The notes beneath the pieces are model-generated. The model saw nothing but the letters and a program-made list of their open reading frames with translations. It ran no database searches and was not told where the DNA came from. A program made the translations under genes and the position numbers. Source: Verrucomicrobiota bacterium (GTDB taxonomy: Bacteria > Verrucomicrobiota > Verrucomicrobiia > Limisphaerales > UBA1100). Taken from it: 10,845 nt of DNA. The DNA lies in contig JAPKDK010000085.1 of NCBI GenBank assembly GCA_028872645.1, positions 1-10,845 of the forward strand, given 5' to 3'. Of this stretch, positions 6,329 to 10,845 are shown in pieces (position 1 is the first letter of the stretch; every line of letters begins with the position of its first letter).

Positions 6329-7197
6329 CCTTTCTGCCAATCGGCAACTTCTTTCAAAATCTCCGCGCGCGAGCACTTGGGCCGTAGAACAAGGCGGGCG
6401 CGATATTTGTATTCTTGATTCACCTCGTACTTGGGCACGATGAATTGCCAGTCCCACGCGGGGTTGGTGGTTTGGAAATCTTTGTTGGAGCCGCCGCCGC
6501 TGGGGGAATGAGTGAGGCGAATGCCGTCGGGTTTCTCGAACATCTGAATGTAAACGAGATCTTCAAAGTTGCCGTAATAAAAAGGCGCGGCGTAGCGCAT
6601 GCGCGAAAGGTTTTTGAATAGCGCATCGCGGCTGTCTTTTTTCCACGTGAGTTGAAATTGATCGGCATGATGCAGCACGGTGCTTTCGTCGTCGTGGACT
6701 TGGGTGCAAAGCTGCATCCACAAATTCTCCTTCGGCCGCCAGCCGCCGCGGAAGTAGAGGCTCTTATCGGCAGGGGCGTTCATGTAGCTGGCCCAGAAGA
6801 GGCCAAACCATCCCCGCTCGTGCACGTGCTGACGCGGGATACAACGAAACTCCATATCGATATAGTGCGGCGCGCACAGCGTGAAAGTCGTCCAGCTTTC
6901 CATATGGAAATTTGGCGTGGGCGGCTGATGCAGCTCGGCGGTGGTGGCGTTCACCTTGCGAAAGGTCATCGGCGCGCGGCGCGGTTCAAAGAAAATATCG
7001 CGCCCACCAAACTCTGTCTCGCCATTGAACACGTGCTCAAGATTCAGCCCGGCAATGCCCGGCACAAAAATGCTGCGCGTGCTTTGCTTGTGCCGTAGGC
7101 TCCACAGGCCGTTGTAACCGGCGCGATGTTTTTCGTGCGCAGCATTGTCGCCAATAACCGCCGTAAGGTCGCCCACTGCAAATGTGTCGTGTGCCAT
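6325..7197 (-). CDS. Conserved-looking protein of unknown function
   Basis: I do not recognise a named family. From the ATG at 7197 the product has 290 residues, no signal peptide, no transmembrane segment and no obvious nucleotide-binding motif. It is rich in aromatic residues and alternates polar and hydrophobic stretches, as a mostly beta fold would. Notable stretches are AGYNGLWSLRH followed by FVPGIAGLNLEHVFNG near the N-terminus, CIPRQHVHERGWFGLFWASY in the middle, and THSPSGGG then NPAWDWQFIVPKY near the end. The frame stays open upstream to 7332 and an ATG at 7287 would add 30 residues, but that extra sequence does not read like protein. The chosen ATG has no strong ribosome binding site, so the start is uncertain. 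It is divergent from the rhodanese gene. The texture resembles uncharacterised proteins of planctomycetes; that is recollection, not a search. Confidence 0.75.
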   Translation of the reverse strand: MAHDTFAVGDLTAVIGDNAAHEKHRAGYNGLWSLRHKQSTRSIFVPGIAGLNLEHVFNGETEFGGRDIFFEPRRAPMTFRKVNATTAELHQPPTPNFHMESWTTFTLCAPHYIDMEFRCIPRQHVHERGWFGLFWASYMNAPADKSLYFRGGWRPKENLWMQLCTQVHDDESTVLHHADQFQLTWKKDSRDALFKNLSRMRYAAPFYYGNFEDLVYIQMFEKPDGIRLTHSPSGGGSNKDFQTTNPAWDWQFIVPKYEVNQEYKYRARLVLRPKCSRAEILKEVADWQKG

Positions 7198-7353
7198 ATG
7201 CCCATTCTGCCAGCCACGCCAGCCGATGCCAGTGAAAAAGATTGCGCATTTGGCGTGAATGATTAATCTCGCCGGCAAGTCAAACATGACAAATCCGGAT
7301 GCAACTACAACTGAAAGTGTCCGGGAATCCACTGAAAACCAAAGAAATAAGAT
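7198..7353. promoter_or_regulatory. 156-bp divergent spacer between unknown-function gene and rhodanese gene
   Basis: The spacer separates two genes that start outward. On the minus strand a TTGTCA (about 7290) stands before an ATTAAT-like element at unusually long spacing (19 bases), a weak promoter candidate. On the plus strand the last 20 bases before the rhodanese ATG are A-rich with no good Shine-Dalgarno sequence. The minus-strand frame stays open across most of it, so part could be coding if the upstream ATG at 7287 is used. Confidence 0.3.
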
Positions 7354-7740
7354 ATGAAAAAACTGTTAGCTCTCATTGCAATCGCGGTTCTCGCGGTGAA
7401 CGTTCAAGCCGGTGAATACCCGGACATTAGCATCGGCGACCTCGAAAAAGCCATCAAGGCCGGCAAGGTAGTCGTCATCGACGTGAACGGCGCGAAGTCC
7501 TTCACCAAACGCGGCCACATCCCCGGCGCGGTGTCCTTCACCGGCGCGAAGTCCCTAGCCAAGCAACTCAGCAAAGCCAACAAAGACACCCTCGTGGTGG
7601 CTTATTGCGGCGGCCCGACCTGCAGCGCCTACAAGCGCGGTGCATCGGTGGCAGCAGAGCTGGGCTTCAAAAACGTGAAGCACCTTTCCGCCGGCCTCGG
7701 CGGCTGGATCAAAGCCGGCAAAAAATTGGAGAAGAACTAA
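7354..7740 (+). CDS. Exported single-domain rhodanese-like protein
   Basis: The 128-residue product starts with a typical signal peptide (MKKLLALIAIAVLAVNVQA, likely cut after Ala19), so it should act outside the cytoplasm. The rest is one rhodanese domain: VVVIDVNGAKSF at 39-50, the GHIPGA motif at 54-59, the catalytic loop YCGGPTCSA with Cys85 as expected nucleophile, and the closing LSAGLGGWIKAG at 111-122. Rhodaneses move sulfane sulfur through a persulfide on the loop Cys. Two departures stand out: Asn45 where many members have Arg after the Asp (IDVN instead of DxR), and a second cysteine, Cys90, at the end of the active loop where Arg is common. The substrate is unknown. It appears to be a single-gene unit, closed by a strong terminator. 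Confidence 0.9.
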   Translation: MKKLLALIAIAVLAVNVQAGEYPDISIGDLEKAIKAGKVVVIDVNGAKSFTKRGHIPGAVSFTGAKSLAKQLSKANKDTLVVAYCGGPTCSAYKRGASVAAELGFKNVKHLSAGLGGWIKAGKKLEKN

Positions 7741-7765
7741 ACCCCTTCCCCAAACAAAAAATCAC

Positions 7766-7792
7766 AAGGCGCCTTCGGGCGCCTTTTTTTTT
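7766..7792 (+). terminator. Intrinsic terminator with UUCG tetraloop after the rhodanese gene
   Basis: A perfect 8-bp stem (aaggcgcc at 7766-7773 with ggcgcctt at 7778-7785) closes a TTCG tetraloop and runs directly into a tract of nine T residues (7784-7792). It lies 26 bases after the rhodanese stop. This is a textbook Rho-independent terminator on the plus strand. Confidence 0.92.
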
Positions 7793-7810
7793 GTGGGAGA
7801 CCTTTTTTTT

Positions 7811-7861
7811 ACCACAGAGGCACAGAGAACACAGAGGCAATATTCTCTGTGCCTCTGTGGT
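7811..7861. repeat. Long palindromic 'cacagagg' repeat
   Basis: The left arm accacagaggcacagagaa (7811-7829) is the exact reverse complement of 7843-7861, a 19-bp perfect inverted repeat around a 13-base spacer. The spacer contains a further cacagagg (7830-7837), so the unit cacagag recurs three times on the left side. It lies between the rhodanese terminator and the end of the convergent cytochrome-like gene. No T-run follows the right arm on the plus strand, and on the minus strand the exit is an A-run, so it is not a standard terminator. Similar sequences occur as dispersed intergenic repeats in some environmental bacterial genomes, as I recall. Only one copy is in this window. Confidence 0.85.
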
Positions 7862-7871
7862 GGATTGTTTT

Positions 7872-7894
7872 GGGGCAAGGTGGAACTTTGCCCC
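7872..7894. repeat. Short inverted repeat downstream of the cytochrome-like gene
   Basis: ggggcaa (7872-7878) pairs perfectly with ttgcccc (7888-7894) around a nine-base loop. It stands 13 bases past the stop of the minus-strand cytochrome-like gene and 10 bases from the long palindrome. It lacks a U-run on either strand. It may assist termination of the minus-strand transcript or belong to a larger composite repeat. Confidence 0.45.
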
Positions 7895-7906
7895 TCCCGA
7901 GTAGAC

Positions 7907-9118
7907 TTACCAAACCTTCGTCGCCGTAAGAATGGCGGCGATGGCGCGCTTTTCCGCGGCGGGCAAATGTGCGGAAGAGGGGGGTACTTTGTCTGGATCC
8001 AAGGCCGCGCGGAGGTTGGCAAAAACTTGCCGTTTCAACGGCGCGGGTAATCCGGTGAAGGCGGCGCTATGGATCATATAGCTGCAGCGGTGCTTGAACA
8101 TGCGCGTGCGCAAATCAAAATCGCGCAGGGACAAGCCGGCTTTCGTCCGGCGTGCACGGGATGTAAAATCTTTTTTCAACTGCGCATCGCCGCCAATTCC
8201 GCCAGTTGGAAATTTCGCTTCGTCGGCAAATAACAAATAGCGCGTGAGGGCGGCGGCGTGTTTGGCGATTATCGCCTTGGTGTCGCCGGCAGCCAGCGCG
8301 GCGCGGGTGTCGTAGGTGGCTTTCACGGCGCGGTTTACGAAGCCGACTTGGTGTTCGTGCAGCAAATGCGCAAGCACATCGCTGGTGGGTACGGGATAGG
8401 TTTCCCAACGGAATTGCCGGCCGGGTGGGTTGGTGAATTTTTTCAGGCCCGATGACGAGAGGGTGCCGACGAGATTTCCCCAGTGCTGAGTGATGCCGTG
8501 CTTGCCGGTGAGATGCCAACCACCAAAGCGATCCTTGAGCGGAATGCTGTGGCCGGTAAGGTCGCTGTGAAATGATTCCAGGCTGCCGCCGCCCGGGCCG
8601 GGCACCACGGACTTGAGCAACAACCCAGGCACGCGGCCATTTTCAAATTCCGCGTGGCAGTTAAAACACCGCGTGCTGCGCTCGATGCGGATGGGCGTTG
8701 GGCCGCGCGGGATGCTGAAAATATAATAGATGCCGCCGAGCGCGGGGTCGATGGACGCAATCTCAATCTCCCCGCGCGGCACCCAGCCGACGTAGACGTC
8801 TTCATTAAAATAAAGCGCACGCGGATTACGCGGCGAGATGCGGCTGAGCTGCAGGCTGGTGGTGGAATACACGAGCGTCTGCGTGGCGGGCGAAATCTCC
8901 AGCGCCTTCAGCAGGCTAACGACGAAGGCTTTTTCGCTGGAGCGATCGAGCGGCAGCTTGCCCGTTTCCAGCGCGGTCTTGATTTTGGTGAACCGATCCT
9001 GCGGCGCACGCTGCCAGTAATTGTGCGGCGGCTTCTCAAAATCACGCAGTCGCTTCGCCGCCTCGGCCGTGGGAACAGCCAGCATCGCTGCGAGCAAAAA
9101 CAGGATTCCGTGTTTCAT
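7907..9118 (-). CDS. Secreted monoheme c-type cytochrome-like protein, uncharacterised
   Basis: The 403-residue product begins with a clear signal peptide (MKHGILFLLAAMLAVPTAEA, likely cut after Ala20) and contains one heme-c attachment motif, RCFNCH, with Cys151, Cys154 and His155. It is therefore predicted to be a periplasmic protein with one covalent heme, matured by the cytochrome c assembly system. The heme site lies mid-protein, unlike small cytochromes c where it is near the N-terminus. Conserved-looking stretches flank it: ALYFNEDVYVGWVPRGEIEI before, and LLKSVVPGPGGGSLESFHSDLTGH after. A Met in RCSYMIHS near the C-terminus, or one of several His residues, could be the second axial ligand. 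I started at the ATG at 9118, because the in-frame upstream codon at 9139 would place seven residues before the signal peptide. The electron partner is unknown. It is divergent from the lipoprotein gene across 74 bases. Confidence 0.82.
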   Translation of the reverse strand: MKHGILFLLAAMLAVPTAEAAKRLRDFEKPPHNYWQRAPQDRFTKIKTALETGKLPLDRSSEKAFVVSLLKALEISPATQTLVYSTTSLQLSRISPRNPRALYFNEDVYVGWVPRGEIEIASIDPALGGIYYIFSIPRGPTPIRIERSTRCFNCHAEFENGRVPGLLLKSVVPGPGGGSLESFHSDLTGHSIPLKDRFGGWHLTGKHGITQHWGNLVGTLSSSGLKKFTNPPGRQFRWETYPVPTSDVLAHLLHEHQVGFVNRAVKATYDTRAALAAGDTKAIIAKHAAALTRYLLFADEAKFPTGGIGGDAQLKKDFTSRARRTKAGLSLRDFDLRTRMFKHRCSYMIHSAAFTGLPAPLKRQVFANLRAALDPDKVPPSSAHLPAAEKRAIAAILTATKVW

Positions 9119-9192
9119 CGTTTCTTGGACGCCAAACATTGCTGGCGATTCGCGCGGATTATGCCAAACTCGTCCGCACGTTTACAAGCGCC
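9119..9192. promoter_or_regulatory. 74-bp divergent spacer between cytochrome-like and lipoprotein genes
   Basis: Both genes start outward from this spacer, so both promoters must lie in it or overlap the starts. I see no convincing -35/-10 pair, no palindrome for an operator, and no Shine-Dalgarno sequence before the plus-strand ATG. The placement is from gene orientation only. Confidence 0.4.
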
Positions 9193-10845
9193 ATGAAAAA
9201 CATCCTACTCATCCTCCCTATTCTCGCCAGCGCCTGCCAAAGCGCCCCGCAACGCCCGCTTGAATTCACCACCATGATTGCCCATTGGGCGAATTACGCG
9301 CACGCGGATTATCTGCCCTTCGTCAAAGAGGCGCGGCCGGAGCTGACGCAAGTCGGTTTTTACGGCGGCCATTACTGGAGCCTCGCGCACACAAAACACG
9401 GCGGTGGCTATCCCGCGCACTTTCCGAAAGTGGGCCTCGCGGAAAACCGCGCGTGGCTCGTTCAACTCAACCGTGATTTGCATAAGCTCGACACGTTGGT
9501 GATCGGCCATTTCAACATCGAGTTTCTCGTGGGCGATCCAACCAGCAAGGACGGGCCGCGCGGTTTCTTCAAATTTTACAACGAGCTGTGGGACGAAAAA
9601 CAACTCGGCCCCAAGCCCGTAAAAAACCCGCTGGATCTCCTGGAAAAAAACGCCGACGGCACACCGCGCATTAACAACAGCTACTCCATCGGCGGCATGA
9701 AGGAATATTGGGCGTGCCTGAATAACCCCCACTGGCGCGCCGTGCTCAAGGTGTGGGCGCGCGAGGGTATCCGAACCGGCTTGGATGGATTCATCATCAA
9801 TTATTTTTATCGGCACAATTGTTTGTGCGAACATTGCCAGAAAAGTTTTCGTTCGTATCTCGGCGGACGCTTCACGGCGGCGGAACTGAAAACAAAATTC
9901 AAAATCAACAACCTCGCCACCCACAAGTTTACAGAGATCGACGCGTGGCATGACCCTGCCAAGAGCACGCTCTTCAAGCGCGAGCAACTGCGCTTTTCGC
10001 AAATTGCCACCAAGGAATGTTTCGATGAGGTGTTTGTGAAATACGGCCGCTCCATCAAGCCCGGGCTCATCGTCGGCCAGTGGAATCACCTCGGGCGCTT
10101 TGGACAAATTAGCGGCGACGAACGCTGCCTGTTGCCGAAGGAACTGTGGGCGAAAGACGAGGACTATCTTTGGTACAGCCTCGGCGGCTCTTCGTTTTAC
10201 ACCGACCTCAAAAGCGGTTACCTCGGCGAGGGCACACTGCAAGCGCGCTACCTTCGCGGTGCCACCGGCGGCAAACCCTTCACGCTCGGCAAATATGAAA
10301 GCACCCGCACCCGCGCGGCCATCGCCGAACTCATCGCCAACGGCGGCGCGCCGATGGGGTTTTACACGCGCTTCACCAACGCCGAGGCGCGCAAGGTCAT
10401 CACGCAATATTACCAATTCATCCGGCGACACGCCCCTATCTATAAAGGCAACCAACCCGCCGCCGAAAGTGTGTTACTTTTCCCACGCAAAGCAGTCCAC
10501 GGGGGCAACGTGGCGGACGTACAAAAATTTCTGAAGCTCGGCGATTCACTGCTAAACCGGCACATCCTCTTCGACGTTCTGCCCGACGACCTCGCCACCG
10601 CCGAGGCCCTCGCGAGTTATAAAGCCATTTATCGCGTGAACGGCAAAACACCGGCGGCGGCGAGCTTTTTCAAAATCACCGCGCCCTCCACCGTCCGCGC
10701 CTCACTCAGCCAACCCGCCAAGGACGATGCGCTGCATTTGCATTTTGTGAATTACAACCGCACTGAACCCAAGACCGCGAAAAGCGCCGGGGGGGGCATC
10801 CATGACGAAAAACCCATCGCCGTGAAAGGCATCCAGTGCTCCATG
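9193..10845 (+). CDS. Lipoprotein with glycoside-hydrolase-like barrel, partial (runs off the window)
   Basis: The open frame runs 551 codons from this ATG to the last base without a stop, so the C-terminus is missing. The first 15 residues form a lipoprotein signal (LILPILASAC, lipid-anchored Cys15). The body reads like the TIM-barrel hydrolase-like proteins common in planctomycetes and verrucomicrobia: GHFNIEFL at 105-112, IGGMKEYWACLNNPHWR from 166, and GLDGFIINYFYRHNCLCEHC at 196-215. The last has a Cys210, Cys212, Cys215 cluster that may bind metal. GKYEST places a conserved-looking Glu369, followed by AELIANGGAPMGFYTRF. From about 425 (ESVLLFPR) a second domain resembles the middle domain after the barrel in GH42-type beta-galactosidases, ending in LHFVNYNR. 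A sugar-cleaving role is inference; Asn203 occupies a place where related sequences often show Asp, so activity is not assured. No clear ribosome binding site precedes the ATG. Confidence 0.82.
   Translation, partial: MKNILLILPILASACQSAPQRPLEFTTMIAHWANYAHADYLPFVKEARPELTQVGFYGGHYWSLAHTKHGGGYPAHFPKVGLAENRAWLVQLNRDLHKLDTLVIGHFNIEFLVGDPTSKDGPRGFFKFYNELWDEKQLGPKPVKNPLDLLEKNADGTPRINNSYSIGGMKEYWACLNNPHWRAVLKVWAREGIRTGLDGFIINYFYRHNCLCEHCQKSFRSYLGGRFTAAELKTKFKINNLATHKFTEIDAWHDPAKSTLFKREQLRFSQIATKECFDEVFVKYGRSIKPGLIVGQWNHLGRFGQISGDERCLLPKELWAKDEDYLWYSLGGSSFYTDLKSGYLGEGTLQARYLRGATGGKPFTLGKYESTRTRAAIAELIANGGAPMGFYTRFTNAEARKVITQYYQFIRRHAPIYKGNQPAAESVLLFPRKAVHGGNVADVQKFLKLGDSLLNRHILFDVLPDDLATAEALASYKAIYRVNGKTPAAASFFKITAPSTVRASLSQPAKDDALHLHFVNYNRTEPKTAKSAGGGIHDEKPIAVKGIQCSM

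Noticed and set aside
7811..7861. CRISPR repeat unit or intrinsic terminator for the palindrome
   Set aside because: There is no array of spaced copies, and neither strand has a U-run after the stem.
9205..10455. 416-codon open frame on the minus strand opposite the lipoprotein gene
   Set aside because: The plus-strand frame has a lipobox, family-like motifs and runs to the window edge; the minus frame has no recognisable motif and results from GC-biased third positions.

Overview
The window looks like a chromosomal segment of a moderately GC-rich bacterium, most likely from the PVC group (Verrucomicrobiota or Planctomycetota). This placement is an inference. It rests on the secreted monoheme cytochrome, the lipoprotein with a glycosidase-like CxCxxC loop, a conserved-looking protein of unknown function, and a palindromic 'cacagagg'-type intergenic repeat. 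No rRNA or other phylogenetic marker is present to confirm it.

Left part (1-4660, minus strand): a tightly packed block of respiratory complex I genes, transcribed right to left as nuoA-nuoB-nuoC-nuoD-nuoI-nuoH, with the first 8 bases of a further gene (probably nuoJ) at the left edge. From nuoB onward every junction is a 4-base stop/start overlap: ATGA at B/C, D/I, I/H and H/next, and TTGA at C/D. The TTGA junction gives nuoD a TTG start. The NADH-oxidising module nuoEFG is not between D and I, and I precedes H. The visible genes supply the quinone-reducing arm (B, C, D, I) and two membrane subunits (A, H).

Centre (4661-5719): a 93-bp divergent spacer, then trpS (tryptophanyl-tRNA synthetase) on the plus strand. 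Its putative promoter lies so close to the ATG that the message may be leaderless.

Right part (5726-10845): single genes with no evident common pathway. In order they are a HAD-superfamily phosphatase-like gene of lower GC than trpS (minus), a 290-residue protein of unknown function (minus), a secreted single-domain rhodanese (plus) ending in a perfect UUCG-loop terminator, a long palindromic repeat, a secreted monoheme c-type cytochrome-like protein (minus), and a divergent lipoprotein with a glycoside-hydrolase-like barrel (plus) that is cut by the right edge of the window.

No stretch over 300 bases lacks a gene; the longest spacers are about 155-165 bp. I see no tRNA, rRNA, CRISPR array, insertion sequence or phage gene. 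I found no convincing new multi-gene system. The points most worth a second look are the two uncharacterised secreted proteins transcribed from one 74-bp spacer, the complex I gene order, and the palindrome.
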